Source of the DNA: Pseudomonadota bacterium
Lineage (GTDB): Bacteria; Pseudomonadota; Alphaproteobacteria; Acetobacterales; Acetobacteraceae
Assembly (NCBI GenBank): GCA_021805565.1
Contig: JAJZFA010000061.1
Location: forward strand, 1-64,000
Length of the DNA: 64,000 bases
Direction of reading: 5' to 3'
Positions 1-7,912 of this stretch are shown here, one piece after another. Numbering within the stretch: the first letter of the stretch is position 1; every line of letters begins with the position of its first letter. A model generated the notes under the pieces. It saw only the letters and a program-made list of their open reading frames with translations. It did not search any database and was not told the origin of the DNA. The position numbers were made by a program, and so were the translations under genes.

Positions 1-65
1 CGAAAATGCGGGTGCGATCGCAAGAAGGCCAAAAGCGCTTCGTCGCTGACTTTCACCGTCGCCAT
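1..65 (-). CDS. Possible 5' end of an unidentified gene, cut by the window edge
   Basis: An open frame starts with ATG at 65 and runs leftwards off the window. It encodes MATVKVSDEALLAFLRSHPHF, broken here as MATVKVSDEALLAF then LRSHPHF. I cannot name the family. It lies where the N-terminal half of the adjacent MFS gene would be expected, so it may mark the edge of whatever disrupted that gene. The ribosome binding site is weak. Only 21 codons are visible, so this is a tentative call. Confidence 0.25.
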   Translation of the reverse strand, partial: MATVKVSDEALLAFLRSHPHF

Positions 66-82
66 GGGTCGGAGTTCCGCGA

Positions 83-700
83 TTGCCGAATCCTCAGCTT
101 ACTCCACACAACGTAGAATCGCACCTGGTCGTGATGACCACCGTCTCATTCTATGCCATTACGGTTTACACGCCGACCTTCGGCAGGACCGTGCTGAAAC
201 TAACGACCGCCGACAGCCTGATCGTGACGTTTTGCGTCGGACTTTCCAACTTCATCTGGCTGCCGGTGATGGGGGCGCTGTCGGATCGGGTGCGGCGCAA
301 GCCACTGTTGATCGTGTTCTCGACACTGACTTTCCTCACCGCCTATCCGGCATTGGCCTGGCTGGTCAACCCACCCAGTTTCGCGAACATGCTGATCGTG
401 CTGCTGTGACTGTCATTTCTGTATGGCAGCTATAACGGCGCGATGGTGGTGGCGCTGACGGAAATCGTTCCGGTGGAAGTTCGCACGGCCGGCTTTTCCC
501 TGGTCTATGCGCTGGCGACGGCACTGTTCGGCGGTTTTACGCCGCTGATCTCCACTTGGCTGATCCAGGCGACGGGCAACCGAGCGGCGCCCGGCCTATG
601 GATGGGGTTTGCAGACGCGTGCGGTTTGGTGGCGACACTGGCGATTTACAGCGGCAACGCGGTGCGGACGCGCGCGGATCGGCGAGGCCAGATCGCATAG
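83..700 (+). pseudogene. MFS transporter C-terminal half (tricarballylate/citrate:H+ symporter type), broken by an in-frame TGA
   Basis: Frame 83-406 gives membrane segments of an MHS-type major facilitator (VVMTTVSFYAITVYTPTFG, then a GALSDRVRRKP loop). A TGA at 407-409 interrupts it, and the same frame continues to 700 with LSFLYGSYNGAMVVALTEI and further helices. In TcuC-like transporters this junction reads LLW followed by a Phe/Leu-rich helix, so TGA most simply replaces a Trp TGG codon. Only the second six helices are present. Upstream of 83 the frame meets a stop at 47-49 and the first half is not visible. Family transporters are about 430 residues and import tricarboxylates with protons. 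I read this as a decayed gene; a base error at 409 would repair the stop but not the missing N-terminus. Confidence 0.75.
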
Positions 701-707
701 CGAACCG

Positions 708-1484
708 TCAGTTCGGCTGCATCGGTTCCAGCCCCGTGGCGGCAACGGCGGCGCGGGAGGCGGGCGACGCCAGGAAGCGCAGCAGGTCGGCGGCTTCCCC
801 GGGGTGCGCCGAACCGGCGATCACGCCGCCGGAAAACACTGTGTATTTTTGAAGATCGGGCGGCAGCGGCCCCAGCAGATCGATTCCCGCGATGGGCTTC
901 AGTTCGCTGATCTGCTGAAAGCCGATCTCCGCCTCCCCGCGCGCCACCGCTTCGCCCACGGGTTCGGCGGGGATCATCCGGGCCTTACCGGCGACATCCG
1001 CGACAATTCCCAGCTTCACGAACATATCGTTGGCGATATAGACTCCGCTGGCACTGTCGGAATAGGCGATCGACCGGGCGGCGAGCAGCGCGGCCTTCAG
1101 GGCCGCAGAGGTGGCGATGTCGGGATGCGGCGCGCCATGGCGGACCACCACGCCGATGCCGGAACGGGCAAGGTCCACCCGGCTGCCGGCGACGACCTTG
1201 CCTTCGTCGATCAGCTTCCCAAGGGCGTAACCGACCATGATGACGACATCGGGCTTTTCCCCCCGTTGAAGCCGCATTGGCACCGCGTTCGGGGTGTTGC
1301 CCATGCTGGGGCCCCAGGCAATCGCCAGCGAAGCGCCGGTCTGCTGTTCGAACACCGGCGCCAACGCCTTGTACGCGGCCGCGAAACCGCCAGAACTGAC
1401 AACCTGAATCTCCGCCGCGCCGGCGACGGTCATCGGCGCCAGCAAGCCTGCCAGAACGATCAGCGGACGAAGCAGACGATGCAT
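708..1484 (-). CDS. Periplasmic substrate-binding protein, ModA-like (SBP_bac_11 type)
   Basis: 258 residues. The N-terminus has a Sec signal peptide (MHRLLRPLIVLAGLLAP, cleavage near AGA-AE). The body follows the ModA-type binding-protein pattern: VVSSGGFAAAYKALAPVFEQ at the start, KPDVVIM, the YSDSASGVYIANDM ligand-loop segment and GEAEIGFQQISEL. These proteins bind oxyanions or small organic anions in the periplasm for an ABC importer. No permease or ATPase gene is adjacent, so the ligand is unknown; it may act as an orphan binder. The start at 1484 places the signal peptide at the N-terminus. It is last in a co-directional minus-strand run, 51 bp after the hydrolase gene. Confidence 0.8.
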   Translation of the reverse strand: MHRLLRPLIVLAGLLAPMTVAGAAEIQVVSSGGFAAAYKALAPVFEQQTGASLAIAWGPSMGNTPNAVPMRLQRGEKPDVVIMVGYALGKLIDEGKVVAGSRVDLARSGIGVVVRHGAPHPDIATSAALKAALLAARSIAYSDSASGVYIANDMFVKLGIVADVAGKARMIPAEPVGEAVARGEAEIGFQQISELKPIAGIDLLGPLPPDLQKYTVFSGGVIAGSAHPGEAADLLRFLASPASRAAVAATGLEPMQPN

Positions 1485-1535
1485 TGGACGGACCTCATCG
1501 CGAAAAACCGGCAAATTTGCCGGACCCACGCCGGA

Positions 1536-2375
1536 CTAATTGCCAGCGCGGCCCAGCAGCAAAGGCAAATACCGTGTCAGCATGCCGTCCTGATCGCGCA
1601 ATTCATGCACGATGGTGAAGTGATCGGCATGCGGCACCGGAATCAGCGCGCCCGGCAGATGCGCCGCCGAACGCAGGGCGTGCAAATCCTGGCTGTCCGA
1701 GATCAGCGGCGGCAGTTCAGCCGTGCCGAAGGCGAACGCCAGCGGCTTGTTCACTTGCGGTAGCCGCATCGGCGACAACGCAACAATCTCGTGTTCCGTC
1801 AGGCGCAGCTTGTCGTTGAGGTAGGTGTCGCGCACCGGCCCCAGTTCGAAAATGCCGGAAATGGCCAGCCCGGCCTTCACAAGCGGATGGCCCAGACACA
1901 TCGCCGTCAGGTGCCCGCCGGCCGACCAGCCCGACAGCACGACAGGCCCGTTGATGCCGTGCGCCGGGCCATGCGCGGCCAGCCAATCCAGCGCCGCATG
2001 GATCTCGGCCACGATCTCGGTCAGCGACGCATCGGGCGCCAGGGTATAACCCGGCAGTGCCGCCGCCCAGCCCCTGGCATGCGGGCCGGCGATCAGGTTG
2101 GCGAACTGGTCCTTGCTGTTGCGCTGCCAATAACCGCCATGAATGAACACGATGCACGGCGCATCCGGATCGGCCACCGGAAACAGATCCCATGTGTTGC
2201 GCGCCCGCTCGCCATAGCGAAGGTCCAAATGCAGCCCGTTGGTCGCGCGAAATACCGCGGAGGCGATTTCCCGAGCGGTGTTGAGAACCGGGCTGTCGGC
2301 GACGGCGGCGGAATTGTTGTAGGCTGCGTCGCGTTCGGCCTGATTCAGCAGGCCCCAGCGATCCGTGACTCTCAT
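1536..2375 (-). CDS. Alpha/beta hydrolase, arylformamidase (kynurenine formamidase)-like
   Basis: 279 residues. The oxyanion motif HGGYW is at about residues 79-83, the nucleophile elbow GWSAGG at 149-154 (Ser151), and a C-terminal ADHFTIV supplies the probable catalytic His. HGGYW and this layout are typical of bacterial arylformamidase-like carboxylesterases, which hydrolyse N-formyl-aryl amides or small esters in the cytosol. No tryptophan 2,3-dioxygenase or kynureninase gene is nearby, so a role in kynurenine breakdown is not supported by context. The gene overlaps the upstream deacetylase gene by 4 bp (ATGA), indicating translational coupling and a joint pathway, perhaps amide or ureide breakdown. 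Confidence 0.8.
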   Translation of the reverse strand: MRVTDRWGLLNQAERDAAYNNSAAVADSPVLNTAREIASAVFRATNGLHLDLRYGERARNTWDLFPVADPDAPCIVFIHGGYWQRNSKDQFANLIAGPHARGWAAALPGYTLAPDASLTEIVAEIHAALDWLAAHGPAHGINGPVVLSGWSAGGHLTAMCLGHPLVKAGLAISGIFELGPVRDTYLNDKLRLTEHEIVALSPMRLPQVNKPLAFAFGTAELPPLISDSQDLHALRSAAHLPGALIPVPHADHFTIVHELRDQDGMLTRYLPLLLGRAGN

Positions 2376-3256
2376 GCGATCGCCTTTTCATACCAGTCCA
2401 TGATCTGCCGCCCCTGCCAGAACAGCGTGCCCGGACGGCTGGCCATATGGGTCAGAGCGCGCTCGAACCAGCCGATCCGGTGCGGCACGCCGCTTATGTA
2501 GGGATGGACCGCCAGACCCATGACCTTGGCGCCCTGCTCGCCCGCTTCCTCATAGAGCCGCTCGAACTGCGCGACGGTACGGTCGAACAGTTCCTCCGCG
2601 CGGTGATGCTGAATTGCCATGATCGGAATATCGTTCAGTTCCACGCTGTAGGGCATCGTCAACAGCGGCCCGTGTGCGGTACGCAGCGTGGCGGGCAGGT
2701 CATCGACCACCCAGTCGGCGCAATATCGGATGCCGGCTTCGGCGAGCAGATCGGGGGTATCCAGGGTTTCGGTCAGGCCGGGCGCAAGCCAGCCAACCGG
2801 TTCATGGCCGCCGGCCGTCCGCAAGGCGGCGATGGCGTCGCGGATCATGGCACGCTGGTCGTCGATCATATGCGTGGCCATCTGATGGTAGCCATGCACC
2901 ATGAACTCCCATCCCGCGTCGCGGCACGCATCGGTCACACGCGGATAGGCCGCGGGAACCGAACCGTTGATCGCCAGCGTGGGTGCGATGCCGTGCAGAT
3001 CCAGGGCGGCTTTCAGGCGCCAGAAACCGACGCGCATCCCATATTCATGCCACGCCCAGTTGGGCAGGTCCGGCACCACCGAAGCGCCCTGCGGCGGCGT
3101 CAACGTCTGACGCGGCATGGCGCGATCGATATCCCACCGCTCGATATTCACCACCAGAAACACCGCGACGCGCTTGCCGCCGGGCAGCGCGAGTTTCGGG
3201 CGGTCGATGGAGGCCAGATAGTCCAGCCGCTGGAATGGCATTCGCGGGTCTGTCAT
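2372..3256 (-). CDS. Polysaccharide deacetylase-family amidohydrolase (PuuE/cyclic-imidase-like)
   Basis: 294 residues from the ATG at 3256. The NodB-homology fold is recognisable: VAVFLVVNIERWD (first strand with the metal-side acidic residue), APTLAINGSVPAAYP, the metal-binding segment FMVHGYHQMATHM, and GWLAPGLTETLDTPDLLAEAG. Absence of a signal peptide and the NIERWD and HGYHQ patterns point to the cytosolic branch related to PuuE allantoinase and cyclic imide hydrolases rather than cell-wall chitin deacetylases. Its stop overlaps the start of the arylformamidase-like gene, so the pair probably open and hydrolyse a cyclic amide or ureide in sequence. That joint role is inference. Confidence 0.8.
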   Translation of the reverse strand: MTDPRMPFQRLDYLASIDRPKLALPGGKRVAVFLVVNIERWDIDRAMPRQTLTPPQGASVVPDLPNWAWHEYGMRVGFWRLKAALDLHGIAPTLAINGSVPAAYPRVTDACRDAGWEFMVHGYHQMATHMIDDQRAMIRDAIAALRTAGGHEPVGWLAPGLTETLDTPDLLAEAGIRYCADWVVDDLPATLRTAHGPLLTMPYSVELNDIPIMAIQHHRAEELFDRTVAQFERLYEEAGEQGAKVMGLAVHPYISGVPHRIGWFERALTHMASRPGTLFWQGRQIMDWYEKAIA

Positions 3257-3314
3257 CGGGCGATGATGACCGGGGACGGCCGACGGTTCAAGCCGCGATC
3301 TGGCTTGCGTCGCC

Positions 3315-3740
3315 CTACCGGTTGGCCCACAGCCCCGGCGTGGCAACCTCGATCGAGTGACCATCCGGGTCGCGGAAATACAGGCTGGTTCCGCCCCTGG
3401 GCCAAACGATCCGGCTTTCCACCCCAATACCGGCCTGACACAGATGGTCTTCCCAGGCCGCCAGTTCGCCGAACGGGATCGCGAACGCCAGATGCAGGTG
3501 GCCCGTCCCATGATGCGGCGGGATAGTGCCGTCAGCCAGCGGCGCAGGCCGATGTGTCATGCCATGGCGAAACAGCAGCAACACCTGCTCACCGGGAACT
3601 TCCATCGCGCACATCCGCTCATCGTGAAACACGCCGGCAAACCCGAAGACCCGCTCATAGAACCCACGCGAACGATCCAGGTCATCGACGTAAAGCGATG
3701 TTTCCAGAATCTTGCTGACACGCGGAACTGTTCGCTGCAT
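3315..3740 (-). CDS. VOC (glyoxalase/dioxygenase) superfamily protein
   Basis: 141 residues. The sequence shows the vicinal-oxygen-chelate pattern: SLYVDDLDRSRGFYERVFGF at the N-terminus, a central HLHLAFAI with a candidate metal His, and C-terminal SLYFRDPDGHSIEVATPG. This is one complete pair of beta-alpha-beta-beta-beta modules, the usual length for single-chain glyoxalase I-like or fosfomycin/bleomycin-resistance-like proteins. The His of HLHLAF and the Glu of SIEVA would be metal ligands. The substrate cannot be told from sequence. It sits 58 bp upstream of the deacetylase gene on the same strand. Confidence 0.85.
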   Translation of the reverse strand: MQRTVPRVSKILETSLYVDDLDRSRGFYERVFGFAGVFHDERMCAMEVPGEQVLLLFRHGMTHRPAPLADGTIPPHHGTGHLHLAFAIPFGELAAWEDHLCQAGIGVESRIVWPRGGTSLYFRDPDGHSIEVATPGLWANR

Positions 3741-3794
3741 CGGCCCCCCTTGGATGGCGACGGATCATGTTCCTCCGGCCGGGGGCGGATCAAA

Positions 3795-4016
3795 TCACAC
3801 GCGGGTCCGGGCCACCGACTTGATCGTGCCTCGCGGCCGTCCGGAGGCCAACCCGATTTCCCGGTCTTGCGCCTCGATCGCCGGCTTGGCGGCCTCATCG
3901 CCATCCAACCCACGCAGCACGGACCCCAGCACCTTGCGATTGGACGTCACGGTACCGTCGACATAGGTCACGTCGAACAGCACGAAGGTGCTTTCGTTCC
4001 GCCTCTTCATCGCCAT
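3795..4016 (-). CDS. Small conserved-looking hypothetical protein
   Basis: 73 residues beginning MAMKRRNESTFVLFDVTYVDGT. The N-terminal half looks like two beta strands (STFVLFDVTYVDG, then TVTSNRKV). The C-terminal half is charged and helical (GDEAAKPAIEAQDREIGLASG). I do not recognise a family. A GGGA sequence lies about 9 bp upstream of the ATG. It lies 30 bp downstream of another small gene in the minus-strand run, which supports a real gene. Confidence 0.6.
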   Translation of the reverse strand: MAMKRRNESTFVLFDVTYVDGTVTSNRKVLGSVLRGLDGDEAAKPAIEAQDREIGLASGRPRGTIKSVARTRV

Positions 4017-4046
4017 CGCGCTAATCCCGGCCTGGCATACGCACGA

Positions 4047-4220
4047 TCATGCGCCGCCCGCTTCGCTGGATTCCGGCCCGGCAGGCGCGGTGCCATCCTG
4101 TTCGGCCTTACGCCGCTCCGCCGCGGCGTCTTCCTTCTCGCGCAGCTTCGCTTCTTTTTTCGCCTGCTTCGCGCGATCGCGTTCCGCGCGCTGCTGATTG
4201 TAGTTCGGCTTGAATACCAT
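4047..4220 (-). CDS. Small highly charged, probably coiled-coil protein
   Basis: 57 residues from the ATG at 4220 (MVFKPNYNQQRAERDRAKQ onward). After a short N-terminal segment, the protein is an uninterrupted Lys/Glu/Arg/Ala-rich helix (RAERDRAKQAKKEAKLREKE) followed by a Gly/Ala/Glu tail. There is no membrane segment or signal peptide. I have seen similar short charged proteins starting MxFKPNYxxQR in alphaproteobacteria but know of no function. An upstream in-frame ATG at 4265 would add 15 less typical residues, so I prefer 4220. Confidence 0.6.
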   Translation of the reverse strand: MVFKPNYNQQRAERDRAKQAKKEAKLREKEDAAAERRKAEQDGTAPAGPESSEAGGA

Positions 4221-4291
4221 GCTTTCCTCTTGCATCCCCCACGGCGGGCTTCCAGCAGAAACCACACCCCAGCGCGGTCACATTGCCGCTT

Positions 4292-4966
4292 CTATACCGG
4301 TTCGGACGCCAGCGATACCGTGCTTTCGGGCGACGTCTCGCCCGCCTCGTCGCGAACACGGGCGGCACGGGCGGTATCGGCCGTTCGCCCATCGGCCAGT
4401 TTCTGAGTCAGTTGGACAATCGCCTCTGCCTTGTCGATGCCATTCACACCGGCAAACTCCCCGGCAAGGCGATCGATCGCCAGTTCGAACAGGTTCCGCT
4501 GGCTGTAACTGGGCGCCGATCCATTGGCCGCGCTTTGTAGATCGCGGCACACCTCGGCCACGCTTTTCAGGTCGCCGGAATTGATCTTCGCCTGAAACTC
4601 CTGCGCGCGCTTGGCCCACATCAGCCGGCTGACTTTCGGGCGTCCGGCCAGAATCGTCATCGCCTGCGCCATGGCTTCCTTGCTCGCCAGCTTGCGCAGC
4701 CCGGTCACCCTGGCCTGCGCCACGGGCACCCGCAGCGTCATTTTGTTCTCATCGAACGAGATATAGATCAGGTCCAGCTTGTGGCCGCCGATCTCCTCCG
4801 ATCCGACCTTATCGATCTTGCCAACGCCATGGGTTGGATAGACGACGAAGTCGCCCTTCCGGAACGGATCGTCGTCCCGCTGCCTGGGCTGCGCCGCTGT
4901 CGCGCCATACGCCGCCGATACCATCGCCTTCGTGATTTCCGCTGCCGCCAATTTGCCCACCTGCAT
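4292..4966 (-). CDS. CarD family transcriptional regulator
   Basis: 224 residues from the ATG at 4966. The N-terminal RNA-polymerase-interacting domain is clear (FRKGDFVVYPTHGVGKI at about residues 35-51, then HKLDLIYISFDENKMTLRVPV). The helical C-terminal domain includes RPKVSRLMWAKRAQEFQAKI and CRDLQ...QRNLFELAIDRLAGE. CarD binds the RNA polymerase beta subunit and stabilises open complexes at many promoters, including rRNA promoters. A second in-frame ATG at 4924, with GAAGG just upstream, would give 210 residues, so the exact start is uncertain. It heads the minus-strand run and is divergent from the gene at 5266. Confidence 0.9.
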   Translation of the reverse strand: MQVGKLAAAEITKAMVSAAYGATAAQPRQRDDDPFRKGDFVVYPTHGVGKIDKVGSEEIGGHKLDLIYISFDENKMTLRVPVAQARVTGLRKLASKEAMAQAMTILAGRPKVSRLMWAKRAQEFQAKINSGDLKSVAEVCRDLQSAANGSAPSYSQRNLFELAIDRLAGEFAGVNGIDKAEAIVQLTQKLADGRTADTARAARVRDEAGETSPESTVSLASEPV

Positions 4967-5147
4967 CCAAAGCCAACCCTTATATAGGAATTTTCGGCGC
5001 AGATACACTGGCCCCATCGCACATCGCGAACCGTCCCGGCCGGAGGTGCCGCGAACCGGCCTGGGCCATGAACCGGCCGGGTCCAGACGAGCGCCGCACA
5101 GCGCACCGATCTGCCGGCCGGCAAGGCGCGGCCCCGCCGAACGGCCA

Positions 5148-5161
5148 TTGATCCAAATCAA
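5148..5161 (+). promoter_or_regulatory. FNR/FixK (ANR)-type box upstream of the Rid/oxygenase operon
   Basis: The sequence TTGATCCAAATCAA is a perfect match to the FNR/FixK consensus TTGAT-N4-ATCAA. Its centre is about 111 bp before the ATG at 5266. Activation from -41.5 would put transcription start near 5196, and TAGAGA at 5184-5189 is a plausible -10 element. It also lies about 182 bp upstream of carD on the other strand, so action there cannot be excluded. Confidence 0.75.
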
Positions 5162-5265
5162 ATACATATCCTGACCGGATGCCTAGAGAGGCTGCAACTC
5201 GGGTCGTTGCACTCGAAGCTGGAACGATGCCCGCGGCGGCATCCTTCCATGTAAAAGGATTGACA

Positions 5266-6429
5266 ATGGCCTATTCGACCGACGGCATTGCTTTCTCCAG
5301 CTTTCGCGGATCGTCCGGAAGCACCGAACATTACATCGCCATCGAAGCACCCGCCGATCTTAGCCTGCAACGGCAGATCGATGCGGTCGCTCGGCGCTAC
5401 GCCGAGGCATTGCAGACTCTCCGTCTGGCTCCGGAAAGCGCGATCTTCCGACGCATTTATCTCAGCGATGCCGCGAATCAGGCCGCTGTATTGCGCGAGA
5501 GCAGCCTGTTCCTTCAGCCGCCGCACAGTCCGGTCGCGGTCGCGATGGTGCAGCAGCAGCCGCTGCCCGATAGCAAGATCGCTCTGCTTGCCTATCACGT
5601 GGACAGCCCGGAACCGGTGATCAAGCGGCACCTGTCTCCCGGACACACGATCGCCGAATCCGGCGGCCTCCGCCACCTGTGGAGTACCGGCCTGTGTGCG
5701 GCCGACAGCAGCCAGCCCGGCTCCACCGCCGCACAAACACACGAGATATTCGGCCAACTGATCGAAACCTTGGACGGACAGGGCGCGACGCTGGCCGATA
5801 ACTGCGTGCGCACCTGGATTTACGTCAAGGATGTCGATGTATTTTACCAGGACATGGTCAGCGCCCGCACCGCATTGTTCGGCCGGCACGGCCTGACGCG
5901 CGATACCCACTATATTGCCAGCACCGGAATCGAGGGAAGCTGCCAGCACCGCTACGACACGGTTCTGATGGATTCCTACTCCATTCTTGGGTTGAAGCCC
6001 GCACAGGTGTTCTATCTGAATGACTTCGACCGCCTCTGCGCGACAAAGGACTACAACGTAACGTTCGAGCGCGGGACGCGGATCGCCTATGCCGACCGGG
6101 CCCATCATTTCATTTCAGGTACAGCAAGCATCGATGCCTCCGGACAGGTAGTGCATCCAGGCGACGTGCAACGCCAGCTCGATCGGGCGCTCGTCAATGT
6201 CGATTCATTGCTGAAATCGGGCGGAGCCCGGCTTGAAGACATGACGCATCTCTTGGTCTATCTGCGCGATCCTAGCGATTACGCAGTCATCGAGCGGCGG
6301 CTCGCGGAACGATACCCCGCAATTCCACGGTTGATTTTGCGTGGGGCGGTGTGCCGCCCCGAATGGCTGGTGGAAGTCGAAGGCATCGCCATAGCCCGGC
6401 ACGACGCACCCGCACTCCCGCGATTTTAA
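5266..6429 (+). CDS. Two-domain YjgF/Rid-fold protein resembling chorismatases (FkbO/Hyg5/XanB2 type)
   Basis: 387 residues from the ATG at 5266, preceded by AAAGGA with 6 bp spacing. The second half carries a Rid-like domain (HFISGTASIDASGQVVHPGD, then a helix and VYLRDPSDYAVIERRL). It ends with RGAVCRPEWLVEVEGIAIA, which parallels the ADICRxxLLVEIEA end of chorismatases, including the Glu considered catalytic there. The first half has RHLWSTGLC and TWIYVKDVDVFYQDM, like the N-terminal YjgF-like domain of the same enzymes. Simple RidA proteins are about 130 residues, so this length favours the chorismatase-like architecture. Chorismatases remove pyruvate from chorismate to give hydroxybenzoates or dihydroxycyclohexadienoates. 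Activity is inferred; a non-enzymatic Rid paralogue is the alternative. First gene of a three-gene operon. Confidence 0.7.
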   Translation: MAYSTDGIAFSSFRGSSGSTEHYIAIEAPADLSLQRQIDAVARRYAEALQTLRLAPESAIFRRIYLSDAANQAAVLRESSLFLQPPHSPVAVAMVQQQPLPDSKIALLAYHVDSPEPVIKRHLSPGHTIAESGGLRHLWSTGLCAADSSQPGSTAAQTHEIFGQLIETLDGQGATLADNCVRTWIYVKDVDVFYQDMVSARTALFGRHGLTRDTHYIASTGIEGSCQHRYDTVLMDSYSILGLKPAQVFYLNDFDRLCATKDYNVTFERGTRIAYADRAHHFISGTASIDASGQVVHPGDVQRQLDRALVNVDSLLKSGGARLEDMTHLLVYLRDPSDYAVIERRLAERYPAIPRLILRGAVCRPEWLVEVEGIAIARHDAPALPRF

Positions 6430-6468
6430 AATCTTGCCGGCGGTAGAAAGCAACAAGGAAACCCCCCG

Positions 6469-7158
6469 ATGAGCGATACCGGCGAACCACTGTCGATGAT
6501 CGACGAAGCCGCGGTTATGGCAGCCGAACTCCGGCACGATCCGTATGATTTCACTTACATAGAACAAGCACTACCCGCCCGGCTGAAGGACGATGTACTT
6601 GCCGATGCGCCACATATTCCGGATCGCGGAAGTTACGGTCTGCCCAGCTTGGTGCGCGGGCCGCACTTCGATGCGGTGATCGGAGACCTGCTGAGCACGC
6701 GCTTCCGGCACCTGGTCGAACAAAAATTCGATACCGACCTGAGCAACCGGCCACCCTGTATCGTTATGATGGGTAATACCACGGGAAACTATAACGAAGG
6801 CTACGCCCACCCCGACAGCAAGCACAAAATCATCACCGTCCTGCTCGGTTTTTCCCGCGAGTGGCCTTATGAACGCGGCCGGCTGCGTGTGCTGCGCAGC
6901 GAGAATCGCGACGATTATGCCTTCGAATTCGCGCCCGAATTCGGCCGGATGCTGATGTTTCGCGTGTGCGATCGTTCCTGGCACGGATTCTTGCCGCAGA
7001 AGGGACAGCGCATGAGCCTGCAGCTCTGCTACGTCGATTCGGCGGCCTATGTGCGCAAGGAATACTGGCGACATAGCGCCAGCGCCTATGCCAAATCGAT
7101 ACCGCTGCTGCGCAAAGCCATCGATTGGGCGCCCCGCCGTCTGCCAGGAGCAAAGTAA
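6469..7158 (+). CDS. 2-oxoglutarate/Fe(II)-dependent oxygenase
   Basis: 229 residues. The double-stranded beta-helix ligands are visible: HPD in GYAHPDSKHKIITVLLGF supplies the first His and Asp, WHGFLP the distal His, and the Arg of QRMSLQLCYVD fits the 2-oxoglutarate carboxylate. Such enzymes hydroxylate or otherwise oxidise a substrate using O2 and 2-oxoglutarate. A substrate is not evident; several relatives lie in surface-sugar or natural-product clusters. It begins 39 bp after the Rid-like gene and its stop overlaps the start of the next oxygenase gene (TAATG), so all three are probably one transcript. Confidence 0.8.
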   Translation: MSDTGEPLSMIDEAAVMAAELRHDPYDFTYIEQALPARLKDDVLADAPHIPDRGSYGLPSLVRGPHFDAVIGDLLSTRFRHLVEQKFDTDLSNRPPCIVMMGNTTGNYNEGYAHPDSKHKIITVLLGFSREWPYERGRLRVLRSENRDDYAFEFAPEFGRMLMFRVCDRSWHGFLPQKGQRMSLQLCYVDSAAYVRKEYWRHSASAYAKSIPLLRKAIDWAPRRLPGAK

Positions 7159-7835
7159 TGCAGTACCCACCCATCGTGTCCGCCGACGATATCGAACGGC
7201 ATTTTCTTCGATCCGTCCGGGCCGCTCTGCGTTGGGACAGCCCCTATCGTCACTGGGCCCTGACAGATGTCTTTCCGATCGATCTATGCACCGGGATTTT
7301 GTCGCTGCCGGTCTGCCCGCCCAACCTTGGCCAGACCGACGGGACGCGAAACAGCTATAACGCCGCACGGTGCTTCATCACGCCGGCCATGCGGGCGAAA
7401 TTTCCATGCTGCCAGGCACTGTCGGACGCGCTGCAACGCCCGGACGTGGCGCGACTGATGGCGGAAACCTGCGACATTCCGGCGACAGGCGGCTATTTGC
7501 GGATGGAATACATTCAGGACATCGATGGCGCGTGGCTGGAACCGCATCGCGACATACCGGAAAAGCTGTTCTCCATGGTGATCTATCTTGTCACCGGACC
7601 GGACGCGGCGGACTGGGGCACCGATATCTACGACGCCAACCGCCAGTGGGCCGGCCGTTCGCCGGCCGATTTCAATTCAGGCGTGATCTTCGTTCCCGGA
7701 CCGGCCACATGGCATGGCTTCGAACCGCGCCCGATCGAGGGCGTGCGCCGGTTGATGGAAATCAACTACGTACGGTCTGACTGGCGGGATCGCGGGCAAC
7801 TCGCATTCCCCGATCGACCGGCCGGATTGGGCTAA
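7158..7835 (+). CDS. Second 2-oxoglutarate/Fe(II)-dependent oxygenase
   Basis: 225 residues, starting at the ATG overlapping the previous stop, with AGGAG 9 bp upstream. The iron facial triad is seen as HRD in WLEPHRDIPEKLFSMVIYL and the distal His in ATWHGFEPR. The Arg of VRRLMEINYVRSDW is the likely co-substrate anchor. It shares layout with the preceding gene (HxD, a WHGF distal motif) but little overall identity, so the two are distant paralogues rather than a recent duplication. It ends 25 bp before a hairpin shared with the convergent cytochrome operon. Confidence 0.8.
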   Translation: MQYPPIVSADDIERHFLRSVRAALRWDSPYRHWALTDVFPIDLCTGILSLPVCPPNLGQTDGTRNSYNAARCFITPAMRAKFPCCQALSDALQRPDVARLMAETCDIPATGGYLRMEYIQDIDGAWLEPHRDIPEKLFSMVIYLVTGPDAADWGTDIYDANRQWAGRSPADFNSGVIFVPGPATWHGFEPRPIEGVRRLMEINYVRSDWRDRGQLAFPDRPAGLG

Positions 7836-7859
7836 GCAGCCCTCCGGCGCCGCGCGATA

Positions 7860-7900
7860 CGGGCATCCACGACGATTGTCGTTAAGACCGTGGATGCCCG
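7860..7900. terminator. Hairpin between convergent operons
   Basis: A perfect 12-bp stem (CGGGCATCCACG at 7860-7871 with its complement at 7889-7900) encloses a 17-nt loop. It lies between the stops of the 2OG-oxygenase gene (plus) and the Cache gene (minus). Neither side has a strong U tract, so it is a bidirectional transcription barrier or mRNA 3'-end stabiliser rather than a textbook intrinsic terminator. Confidence 0.7.
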
Positions 7901-7912
7901 CGCATGCCGGTA

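Noticed and set aside
407-409. In-frame TGA in the MFS gene as a selenocysteine codon, given a selD gene in the window
   Set aside because: The position is a membrane-helix Trp in the family, no redox role is expected, and the gene is missing its N-terminal half. I saw no SECIS-like hairpin right after the TGA.
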